Origin: Seminavis robusta
Lineage: Eukaryota > Bacillariophyta > Bacillariophyceae > Naviculales > Naviculaceae
Reading direction: 5' to 3'
DNA: 37,184 nucleotides
Assembly (NCBI GenBank): GCA_903772945.1
Contig: CAICTM010001100.1
Span: 1 to 37,184 of the forward strand
Shown: positions 1 to 8,477 of the stretch, piece after piece
Layout of the letters: every line of letters begins with the position of its first letter
Numbering within the stretch: the stretch's first letter is position 1
Made by a program: the position numbers and the translations under genes
The notes under the pieces: model-generated
Database searches by the model: none
What the model was told of the DNA's origin: nothing
The model's input: only the letters and a program-made list of their open reading frames with translations

Positions 1-15
1 AAAAGAGAGAGATGA

Positions 16-513
16 TGTCAAGACACACGGATTGTCCTTCAAGTGCAAGATGAAATCGAAAAGGAAAAGATTGAGGTTCGCATGAAAGGAATCCAGTTCT
101 TCTTGTTAGCAATTCAGCGACCACAGGACACAAGTTGCAGGGATACACAGATCGCAACTGTTGGTGTGAACTGGCACTATGCAGATAATTGGTTTACGTG
201 GTACTTTCAAAGTAAGAGAAATGAAAGGCCTTTCTTGCGAAAACCACTGTCGCTCGATTTAACAAAGTACCAAATGCCAGACGAAATGGTGCATATGCTG
301 GAAACTTTCAGTCGCTACATTCCCTTCGATACTCTTTCCGCCGACAATTACGATGAAATGTTACAGTCGAAGCAGCATTCAATTAACCAATTCCAAATAA
401 CTTATACAAATTGTACTCTGACGTGTTCCAACATTGTTCATCGGGTTTTGAACTTCAATGTACAGAAGTTGACGTATTCCTCGTTCCGTTTCCATGAAGT
501 TACTGTACGTTAA
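16..513 (+). CDS. Unrecognised ORF, possibly the 3' exon of a gene starting upstream
   Basis: The frame is open from position 16, just after an in-frame TGA, to the TAA at 511-513. It has no convincing ATG near its beginning; the first is at 82. The encoded segment is rich in aromatic and charged residues at first (for example NWHYADNWFTWYF) and becomes less protein-like and more AT-rich toward its end. I recognise no domain. It may be the last exon of a gene lying mostly to the left of the window, or a chance ORF. It ends directly beside a cluster of GGTACC/CGGTACGG palindromes, so nothing coding follows it. Confidence 0.25.
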   Translation, partial: CQDTRIVLQVQDEIEKEKIEVRMKGIQFFLLAIQRPQDTSCRDTQIATVGVNWHYADNWFTWYFQSKRNERPFLRKPLSLDLTKYQMPDEMVHMLETFSRYIPFDTLSADNYDEMLQSKQHSINQFQITYTNCTLTCSNIVHRVLNFNVQKLTYSSFRFHEVTVR

Positions 514-932
514 CGGTTTCGTGACGGTACGGTACCGGTCCGGTCGCGGTACGGTCGCGTTACCGTATGTGCACGCACACACCTGTACAGACGTTAAAAA
601 CCGTTAAATACAGGTTTGGTACTTACGGATACACATGACCGTTGATTCTGCAACTGAAGTGCGGGTACACTATTTTACACAGTAAACGCGAGCGAATCGG
701 TTTCGGAGTGCAACTGAGGGGGAATCTAAAAGGAGCGTCGTCTCGAGGAGACGTAATTTCAGCTCTGCAGCATACGGTACCAGGTACCGGTACCTAGTAG
801 GGAGGATGCGAAGGAGCGTTTGAATTGAATTGATTAGGGTTGCCGCTTTACACACTCTGGTGCTGTTGCCTGTTGATAATTACACCAAAGCGACCTCCAT
901 CGATCTGTTCGACAAGGTTGCAAGGTTGGACC
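514..932. other. Intergenic stretch with palindromic GGTACC clusters around the dispersed repeat
   Basis: Two clusters of overlapping GGTACC/CGGTAC/ACCGGT palindromes lie at about 519-560 and 773-796, on either side of the dispersed repeat at 616-758. No ORF here looks like a gene. The stretch probably includes the promoter and 5' leader of the transposase-like gene that starts at 933. Confidence 0.5.
616..758 (+). repeat. Dispersed ~143 bp repeat, copy A (inverted relative to copy B at 36324-36465)
   Basis: Read on the plus strand, this segment matches the reverse complement of 36324-36465 with roughly 90% identity by eye and one single-base gap. A conserved core is TATTTTACACAGTAAACGC (672-690). 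Near its right end both copies carry a perfect inverted repeat: CGTCTC-gag-GAGACG here (739-753) and CGTCTC-at-GAGACG in copy B. Weaker similarity resumes at 809-841 (CGAAGGA, then TTAGGGTT). Between the two blocks copy A has about 45 nt, including GGTACCGGTACC, that copy B lacks. The copy lies about 175 bp before the ATG at 933. Confidence 0.8.
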
Positions 933-2345
933 ATGGCGACGTCGAATTCCAAGGACGGAGAAAAGCAAAACAACAAGAATAATGGAGCCCCCCGAACCTT
1001 CCGAGGTCCCTACAAGAAGGTAAAACTCAATGAGATCGAGGTTCAGTTGAAAGAGGCCCTGTTGGACGGGGCTGCAAGAATTATTTCCAAGAAGCAAGCA
1101 GACCACAAAGGCAGACTTCCCCCAGGGTTCATGGACACACTTCTCGGCGAACTGAAGAAAAATGTGGTTCTTGCCGACGCAACTAGAGATACAGTGAATA
1201 ACCACCTCAAAAAGATCTCCAAGAATCAAAATCAAGAAGCATATGACGCTTCTCCAGGGGCTTCTTCTACAGCTAAGGTTCAAGCGGCGAACTCTGTCGC
1301 CAAACCTCCGAAGAAGAAAAACTCCACGCCTCAAACAGCAGCTGCTGGTACGAATCAGAAAGGAGGAAAGCACAATGGTTCCACATCAAGTCGAGAGCCA
1401 TCCAACAAGGAACCCAACAAAGGCTCTGGTCCATCTGTTCCTCTTCCAAAGACGACGCTTGACGCCGCTTCTCCGGTGGGAACCAAGGGCTCTGTCCCTG
1501 CAATAGAGACAACCAAGGACGCAACCGTCGCTCCGCCTGATCCTCCCGAAAATGAAGCAGCGCCCAAAGAAAGTAGTACTCCTACGACGACAGCGGTCGC
1601 CACTCTTCCGGCAGCTGCCGCCCCTATCATCGTGGATGATCCTGGCGATAATTTGAACGAAGCCAGGCTCAAAGATCCTCCACCCAATCTGCCCCATGCC
1701 TCCGAGACAACCACCCCAGGCCCGCCTCATCCCAACAACAAGAGCAAGAAATCAGAGGACCAACAGGCTGCCTTGCAATGGGCATCCAAGGAGATGATAG
1801 CTAAAGCAGCGGAAGCAAAACAAAGAGGAGCACGTTTGATCAAAGGAGAAGTTGAAAACATTGTCATGCAAGCCAATGCAAAGTTCAACCTTGAAGGAGA
1901 TGACAAGATCAGAAAAGAAACTGTGCGATCAAGAGCCAGACGCAACAACCCAGAGGGGCGAGGCCGAGGGAAAATGAAGTCACGGGTGGCAGTTGCCGCT
2001 GCTCCTCCGCTTGCCAAAGATGATCCTCCGGGAATCGGAGGTGGATGCAAGCTCAAAGATCCTCCGTCCGTGGCCGCTCTGCCAACCACTGATGGTCCTG
2101 CTGGCAACACAAATGCAGCAACGCTCAAAGATCCTCCGGTGGATCTAGCTCAACCCGCTGCAGCACCTGCTCCTCCGCCAATTCGTGTTCGTAAGAAAGC
2201 GGGAAGACCTAAAGGATCCAAAACGAAAAAACGGACCCGACCCGACCCGACCCGACGAAGAAGACGATGCAAATGCTGCCAAAAGAAAGAGATCAGAAAA
2301 TCACGAGGCTGCCTTGGTATGGGCATCCAAGGAGATCCTTGCTAG
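933..2345 (+). CDS. N-terminal part of a DDE transposase-like protein (frame 1 of a split gene)
   Basis: This is the first of two overlapping frames that appear to belong to one gene. I take the ATG at 933 (GACCATGGCG context); the same frame is open further upstream to 840. It encodes a basic, low-complexity protein. A possible helix-rich DNA-binding unit lies near residues 30-95, followed by a long Pro/Ala/Thr/Lys linker with a repeated LKDPP motif. A second unit follows at about residues 275-350 (ASKE..A..EAKQRG.RL..G....IVMQANAKFNLEG, ending in TVRSR.RRNNP). That unit resembles the helix-turn-helix region in front of diatom transposase domains. After an AT-hook-like KKAGRPKGSKTKKR the frame meets a GACCC pentamer array and degenerates into an Arg/Cys-rich tail ending at TAG. 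The reading frame is almost certainly meant to continue in the 2185-3828 frame. Confidence 0.6.
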   Translation: MATSNSKDGEKQNNKNNGAPRTFRGPYKKVKLNEIEVQLKEALLDGAARIISKKQADHKGRLPPGFMDTLLGELKKNVVLADATRDTVNNHLKKISKNQNQEAYDASPGASSTAKVQAANSVAKPPKKKNSTPQTAAAGTNQKGGKHNGSTSSREPSNKEPNKGSGPSVPLPKTTLDAASPVGTKGSVPAIETTKDATVAPPDPPENEAAPKESSTPTTTAVATLPAAAAPIIVDDPGDNLNEARLKDPPPNLPHASETTTPGPPHPNNKSKKSEDQQAALQWASKEMIAKAAEAKQRGARLIKGEVENIVMQANAKFNLEGDDKIRKETVRSRARRNNPEGRGRGKMKSRVAVAAAPPLAKDDPPGIGGGCKLKDPPSVAALPTTDGPAGNTNAATLKDPPVDLAQPAAAPAPPPIRVRKKAGRPKGSKTKKRTRPDPTRRRRRCKCCQKKEIRKSRGCLGMGIQGDPC

Positions 2346-2500
2346 AACAAAAGAAGCAAAACAAAGAGGAACACGTTTGAACCAAGGAGTATCTGCAAAC
2401 ATTGTCATGCAAGCCAATGCAAAGTTCAATCTTGAAGGGAAAGAAAAAATCAGTGCAGGAACCGTCCGATCACGAGTCCAACGGAACAATCCAGATGGGC
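1767..2500 (+). repeat. Direct repeat of the helix-turn-helix coding unit, about 185 bp x 2
   Basis: The segment 1767-1960 recurs at 2308-2501 with a constant offset of 541 nt and no gaps over the part I aligned. For example, GTCATGCAAGCCAATGCAAA is at 1863 and at 2404. The offset is 1 modulo 3, which agrees with the frame change between the copies. This is an internal duplication within one gene. Confidence 0.75.
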
Positions 2501-3828
2501 GAATGAAGTCGCCGATGGATGACGTAGAACCAGCTTTGGTTGATGCTTGCAACAAATGTGCTCGGATGAATGAACCTTTGAGTTCGGAATGCTTCTTAGA
2601 GCTGGCTCACAAACTCATCGAGGGCACGCCAATTGAAGAAAAGCGAAAACGGCTTGCGGCAATTCAAGGGCACGACCCAGAACGTACCAAGCTGAGCTTA
2701 AGATACCACTTGAGTTTCCTGAAGCGAAACGGAGAAAAACTTTCTGATGTCAGAGCCCTCCGAAACAATTTTTTCCGACAGCAATGGGCAACTCACCAGA
2801 ACGTCGAAAAGATGTACGATCGCGTGTCGGAATACCTAGTCGAGGTCGGAATTGCTCGCAAGCTGGACTCTCCAGTCTATAGGAGCAAAAGTGGCAAAAT
2901 TGTGAACAGACCAGACCAGGCTTTTGGCTTCCCTTGCAAGTTCAAATTACTTCACCCCGAGCGCCTGCTTCACATGGATGTAAGCGACAGCAGCCGCGGG
3001 ATCAACATGTACACGGCACAAAAGGAGGGCAAAGCTACAGTCACCGCCGACATTCTGTTCACCGTGTCGCCAATCAGAAATGCGCTAGGAGAGCCTGTGC
3101 TCGCTGTCGTCGTTTTGCAGTCAGAATCAACAGAGATCCCGGAAGATTGGAAGCTTGGAATTGACATCGCCGCGGATCTACTGGGTGGTGCGGACATGGC
3201 CGGAGTTGAGGTTGTCCGAAGGAATCCAAGTGGACCATCTTGTGTCGTCGGGGGCAAGGAGGTACCATGTTTCATGGACGTGAGTCCTCATGGCGGTATC
3301 ACATCACAAGTGCTCGCCAACGTATTGGCGTATCTCGACAAGCTCGATGTTTTCCCCAGAGATCAAGGTCCCCTTCCTTGCATGATTCTAGACGGCCACA
3401 ATGAACGCTTCGGAGTGCCTTTTGTTCGATACGTACTTGACAAGCAGCATGAGTGGCATGCTTTCAAGGGCGTTCCTTACGGGTCACACTTGGCGGTTGT
3501 AGGCGATGCGTCCGAGATGAATAAAGCCTTCAAAAGGGCACTGGAAACGGCGAAGAAAGAGTTGCTCCAACTCAAGCAGCTACTCCGCATGGACACGAGC
3601 CTCCTTCCGACGGACGTGATTCCGCTTGTCAACAAGGTTTGGAGCCAGAGTTTTGGTGATGTTTCAATGGCCCGCAAGGCTCTGAGCGAGAGGGGCTGGA
3701 ATCCCATGAACAGAGCCTTATTGCGTGACAAAGACATTGTGAATTCGCTTCTGAAAGACACTGGCAAGGTAGTTCGCCGCCATCCCCGCCGCACTGACGA
3801 CGGAAGCATCGTGTATCTGAAGGATTAG
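2185..3828 (+). CDS. DDE transposase-like catalytic part (frame 2 of the split gene)
   Basis: The open frame runs to TAG at 3826-3828, and real coding probably begins within or after the pentamer array at 2234-2256. It starts with a third helix-turn-helix-like unit, about residues 40-110 of this frame (AALVWASKEILA.. to TVRSRVQRNN). That unit is a direct repeat of 1767-1975. The rest has the layout of a Tc1/mariner-pogo (DDE_1-like) integrase fold. Likely acidic residues are D265 in HMDVSDSS, D403 in ILDGHNERF and D441 in VVGDASEMNKAF, which gives a DD-38-D spacing for the last pair. The family cuts and joins DNA in the nucleus. The core is long, free of stops and well kept, so it may be recently active or domesticated. 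No terminal inverted repeats were found immediately beside it. The family assignment rests on motif layout, not a search. Confidence 0.65.
   Translation: MFVRKREDLKDPKRKNGPDPTRPDEEDDANAAKRKRSENHEAALVWASKEILARTKEAKQRGTRLNQGVSANIVMQANAKFNLEGKEKISAGTVRSRVQRNNPDGRMKSPMDDVEPALVDACNKCARMNEPLSSECFLELAHKLIEGTPIEEKRKRLAAIQGHDPERTKLSLRYHLSFLKRNGEKLSDVRALRNNFFRQQWATHQNVEKMYDRVSEYLVEVGIARKLDSPVYRSKSGKIVNRPDQAFGFPCKFKLLHPERLLHMDVSDSSRGINMYTAQKEGKATVTADILFTVSPIRNALGEPVLAVVVLQSESTEIPEDWKLGIDIAADLLGGADMAGVEVVRRNPSGPSCVVGGKEVPCFMDVSPHGGITSQVLANVLAYLDKLDVFPRDQGPLPCMILDGHNERFGVPFVRYVLDKQHEWHAFKGVPYGSHLAVVGDASEMNKAFKRALETAKKELLQLKQLLRMDTSLLPTDVIPLVNKVWSQSFGDVSMARKALSERGWNPMNRALLRDKDIVNSLLKDTGKVVRRHPRRTDDGSIVYLKD
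2234..2256 (+). repeat. GACCC pentanucleotide microsatellite at the frame junction
   Basis: Four perfect GACCC units (2234-2253) plus a partial GAC lie where the two transposase frames overlap. The upstream frame has codons starting at positions divisible by three, and the downstream frame is shifted by +1. One more pentamer, or two fewer, would put them in register, so a single slippage step explains the break. Confidence 0.8.
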
Positions 3829-3853
3829 CTTTTCTATCAGTTCTCTAGTTGGT

Positions 3854-6800
3854 TTATGGTAATTCCAGCAAGGCTGTGTCATACGACTTGTGTTTTTTCT
3901 CTAAATCACCAAGGCGCTTTTCCAGTTCCTTCCTCGTACTCCGCAGCCTTCTGTTCTCTGTTTGGACATCTTGTAGTGACTGTCTTTTGTCGTGAACTTT
4001 GATGCCATCTTCCCGAAATGATTCCATCTTGGTGGCGCTGTCTGTCAGCACACTTCTGCGGTCTGGGGATGCTGCTGAATTCAAGTGGCTTTCTGCCTCC
4101 AAAAACTGAATCCTCTCCTTCAGTGCAGCTGTCAGGTTGCGTAACGCTTTATTCTCTCTGTCAATTCTAGGAACAAGCTGTTCTGTATCAACACACGCCA
4201 TCCCAGATGATGGTTCTAGGGAAAGACTGGAACTCAAGGGTCGTTGCTGGCGCATGGACAAGCGAAGGTCCCGCTTCGAGGACATGGACGTTCGCATCGA
4301 TGGTCCCACACTGACGGACCTCACCTTTGGTAGGAAGATGAGTAGGAGGAGCGATACTGCACAGACAAAGATGAGAGCAGTTATCACAAAGAAGAAAGCC
4401 CCTGGGTTGTCTTCTGCAATAACGGCGACCGGTATGGCAATGAAGCCGACTACAAGCAGCAAAACCATTGCCATTGCAATATATTCACTTTCAGCAAAGT
4501 CTGTGCTGAGGTGCCGGGCCTTGTACGCCTGGACAACTCCAACGACAAGCCCACCGAGGTTGCAACACACCAGCGTAATGACAAATGGAAGAGCCCATTC
4601 TGACCCACAATACCCATAAGATTCATTTGGTCGCCCAAACATGTCTGTGGGAGCAAAATGACATTAAAAAAGAGTGTGAGAAGAGTCTGGAAGTGACGAT
4701 CGAGCTTTGGTGCAGCATAGACTTACCCTCAGAAATCGTCTTTCTCGTCCACTGGAGAGGACTTAGTATTGTGAACAGGGTCAGGATAAGGGCATTGACT
4801 GTTTATGATTTGCGGCAGAAAAGATGTCAGCAAAGTAACCTGAAAAGTAACCAAATAAATGTAGCCAAGCTCCGAATAGTCAACCCACTGACCTCCTATG
4901 AAAACCACCATGGGCGTCATTACATCCCCAGCACCAATTTGAACCCGCTGGCAACGTGTCCCCACTGAGACCAGTCGATTGATTCTGTAAGTCTTTGTAA
5001 ACAAGGCACTGAATGCGATTGGGAATCCCACGCCAATCAACCACCACTGATAAGAAGTCGGATCAACATGTGTGTGAGTTGGCTTTCTGCTGCAGTCTCC
5101 AGGCACCATCGTCACCGTTGCTTCATTAAGGTTACTCACGGTTGACATGCATGCAATATTGCAACCTTGCACGGATGCGATTTCATCATCAATGCTCAAA
5201 GGAATAATGGCCGCGCCCGTCAACAACGTCCCGAGACAAATCAGCAGCTGGAGACAGAGTCCATGTCATCAACAAGAAGCAATGAAGCAATGAGCGTTTG
5301 CAAAGAAAACTAGCCATACATACTCGGCATCCATGCAAAGAATGAACGTACCAGGAAAATTGGTTGTGAAGCCCTGTGATATTGAACCGAGTGAAGTAAC
5401 ACGTACACGTACGGTAGATTGAATTCATCAGTCAGTCACATCGTTCGTTTGGAGGAAACAATTGTCGTGGAATCTTACCGTACAACTCGAGTTTTTCGTT
5501 TCATCCGTGTCCATAGCGCAAACGCAATCGACAGACAAATAATAAAGGCCGACAGTGACAACCCAACAGCTCGGAGCGGTCTCCCAATAAAGTTGTAGTC
5601 AATTTCTTGTTCTGGCAGATCGGGTGGTGCAATGGTGGACCCGTCATTGTATGTAAACGGCTGTAGTTCCACCCAAACCCCATCATCAAATGTTTCGGCA
5701 AGGACCCCCTTGAAGCTGATGCTGTTGGCGCCATCATCGTCATCCGGTACGTAGTGTGTGTCGACTACAAAGTTGAGCAAGTTGAAGATTGCCGACTCTG
5801 GATCTCTGGACCCCGTTGTTTTATCCAGCACAATGTTCCCTGATATTCCCCGGAATTGCCGGTTCACGGTCGCATGGAAATGCTGTGGACCATCAAAGTA
5901 GGCTCCTTCGGACAACTCATTGGCCGTGCAGGCCCCCAGCCCCAGCGCCACAATGGTGTCATAGGCCATGGGGGAAAAGGTTTCGGCAGGTGATCCGACA
6001 TAGAGGTCATCCAGGATGGCTTGATACTCGTCCGCGTCGACATCCGGATAGGTTGGTAATTTGGACTTTATATACTCCAAGTCGAATGAATTGTCGAGTT
6101 CTTGCAAGGCGAGTGCGTAACGGTCATAGAGAGGATTTTCGGGATTACCGCCCGTCGGAGAGAGCATTCCAATTCCCTGCGTGGCCAGGTGGAGGGGTGA
6201 TCCAGGAGGGAAGCTTCTCGATGTGATTTTGGTCCCCAGTGAGTCTGCAAAGATCCACGTGTGTTGTCCGTGTCCGGCAATGCCCGCTTCGTATGCTTTT
6301 GTCATGAGTGTGTCGTAATGTAGTGATCTGGATATGATTGCGAAAATGTATCGTAGCTGTGTGTCTTTGAGTTGTTGTATTACTCTGTCAAAGTCTTCTT
6401 CAACGACTCCATTGTATGGAATCGAGATCAGTTCCAGGCGCATATCCGGTGCGATTTCCTTGCCCGCGTTCTGTACGGCTCTGGCATAGCCAATACCATA
6501 GGTATCGGTCCGATACAAGACTACTAGATGATTGACGTTTGCTCGTTGTTGTAACCACTTGATGACGGGCAGGGATGTCCCGTCATCGCTATTGATGAGT
6601 CTTCCAAAGAGTGGGAACTGATTTTCGTCGTTGAGTTGAGGCGATGTGCATTCCGGACTGAACTGTGGGTAACCCTTGATGCCAGTAATAATGGCTGTGG
6701 GGATGCAAACAGAAGATCTCGTAGACCCAAAGAAAGCACAGGGGAGTGGCTTGTTGTTGTCGTTGTTGTTGCTGTCGTTTTGGTTGTAGTCAGGAGTCCG

Positions 6801-7208
6801 ACTGACAATATCAATGACTTCTTCGACACCCGCACTCTCGGAATGTTCAGTATCAAAGATTTCCGTGGTAAATCGAATGTTGCATTTCTGGTGGATCCCT
6901 GCCAGCTCGGGATTGATGATTCCATTGCCCGTATTCCAGTGTTCCATCGCCAACATGGCCGAGGCAATGTGCTCGATCTCATCTTCAAACTCAATTTCTC
7001 GACGTGTCGTCTTGGTTCCATCTTCTGCATCTTGGTTGGTTCGCACACGAGACAGAGGCGACAAAATCGCAATGTGACACAGCGCCACTTCTTCGTCTTC
7101 TTCTTGCGGTCGACGAACCACATCCACATTCCCAATGCGAGTTACGTTGGCGTCGTCAAGATGGCGGAGTTGGTCATTGTCAACCAGAGTCTGTAACACA
7201 CCGGACAT
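3854..7208 (-). CDS. Class C (GABA-B-like) G-protein-coupled receptor
   Basis: My exon model on the minus strand is 7208-5479, 5373-5352, 5247-4893, 4798-4727 and 4644-3854. All introns are GT..AG, 82-105 nt long, and all phases agree, giving 989 residues. Exon 1 encodes a periplasmic-binding-type (ANF-receptor) ligand domain, about residues 40-530, then TM1 (about 547-566). The next three exons give the RVVRASQPIFL loop, TM2 (LLICLGTLLTG), TM3 (WWLIGVGFPIAFSALFTKTYR) and TM4 (PMVVFIGVNALILTLFTIL). The last exon has TM5-7 and a cytoplasmic tail with a coiled coil (ENKALRNLTAALKERIQFLE) and a second Lys/Glu-rich helix. Such receptors sit in the plasma membrane and signal through G proteins; the ligand here is unknown. 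In-frame stops lie just upstream of the ATG at 7208 and no signal peptide is evident, so a further 5' exon may be missing. Confidence 0.85.
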
Positions 7209-8477
7209 CGTTCTGGCTGCTCTTTACTCTTCCTAAAGAAACAATATCCTTTGAGACCGCAACACCAGATCAACAACAGCAACAACACAGGTTGAATGAA
7301 GTAGAAGAGGCAGCCGCGATTGCACAAAATACGACCGGTAGCAGAGTAGAGTCGAGTCCTTCCTCTGCTTCCATGCAGTTGAGCTTTCTTCTTTGGCCGA
7401 AGGCTGTCTCTCAGTAGTCTAACACAACGTACGAGTTCGATCGACACACAGCCCCGCCGGAGTCTCGGTTGCTCTTTTCTTCCACAGCCATGCATACAGC
7501 ATACTAGTACAGCATACTAGTACAGCATCACAATGTGAATTGCGATTGATGTCCCCTGAGTTTACAACCCTAAAAATGAACTTTCCGTTTTAAATTTTTT
7601 TAAGAAGCTCATAGAATCAGTTCAGGTGACCTTTTGGACACAAAACCACAAAAAGAAGTCGGTCTTACGGTCTTACCGTACCACTCCATACCAGCGGTAC
7701 AAGTACCGGTACTTGTTAATGTACTAGGGAGTGCCTGCTTGGTGGCCGACTCAACCTCACTTGACACTGCTTTCTGATAAGAGATTTAAAGATCAGTTTG
7801 GCTTCAATGACCGAAAGGGAGGCCGTTAAAACCGAAAACGAGCAGAGACAAATGGGGGTTATCGACCTGCAATGACAGTGTCCAGCTCATTGTCCGGACG
7901 TCCGCACAAGGTCCCTGGAACCAATGAGCCAATAGAGCTGTTAATACCGTACTAATAGCAAGCTACAGGTGGTTGTGGCCGCGTGAAAATTCGAATCGCA
8001 GGATTTTTGTGCAGTACATGTAACACGACGGAGTAAATGGTCTGGGTCTGGGTTGGCTTGGGTACGAAAGGACGATGGACTGGATCTCTCGATGCATGTA
8101 GCTTTGGTGTGATTCGATTCTGCTTTGGCCCATGGATTCTGGTTTTGGATGTGCTGACCTTGCCTTTCGTATCAGGTGCTCCAGCTAATCACGAGCAGCC
8201 AAGAGGAGACCTTTCACTCAGCTAAAGCCAAGACGAAGCCAAGACAAAGGAAGCACAAGTGACTGGAACTGAGATATCTTGCCGTGTCTCTGGCAGAAAC
8301 ATCTGCCACTTTCACGCAACACCACCATTCAGATCCAGCTCACGGCACAAGGGAAAACATGGCTGCCGAAATCTATAGCAGTTGTGAAATTGGATGTCTA
8401 CGTTGCATTACGGGCAACACGCCTGGAAAACTTGCAATATCGCTCTATTACCGGTACGATATGGTACTAGTAGACTA
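7209..8477. other. Intergenic region upstream of the receptor
   Basis: I see no supported gene. It contains a 13-bp tandem duplication (AGCATACTAGTAC at 7498-7523) and a TACC/GGTA palindrome cluster at about 7672-7716 (AAGTACCGGTACTT). A minus-strand open stretch around 7245-7320 encodes a short hydrophobic segment. That could be a signal-peptide exon of the receptor, but I could not find a convincing splice to join it. Short ORFs such as 8037-8225 show no protein character. Confidence 0.4.

Noticed and set aside
834..2128. Long minus-strand ORFs (834-1373, 1355-1714, 1386-1730, 1727-2128)
   Set aside because: They are antisense shadows of the compositionally biased transposase linker; their low-complexity Ser/Gly/Arg content mirrors the sense codons.
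4729..4892. Continuation of the receptor's exon 3 frame to 4729 (GQWVDYSELGY to DEKDDF)
   Set aside because: Splicing 4893 to 4798 restores a typical membrane helix (VNALILTLFTILSPLQW) in correct phase, so the read-through is intronic sequence.
6636..7196. 186-codon plus-strand ORF opposite the receptor gene
   Set aside because: It is antisense to the ligand-binding domain, whose sense frame has clear family features; the antisense product has simple Val runs.
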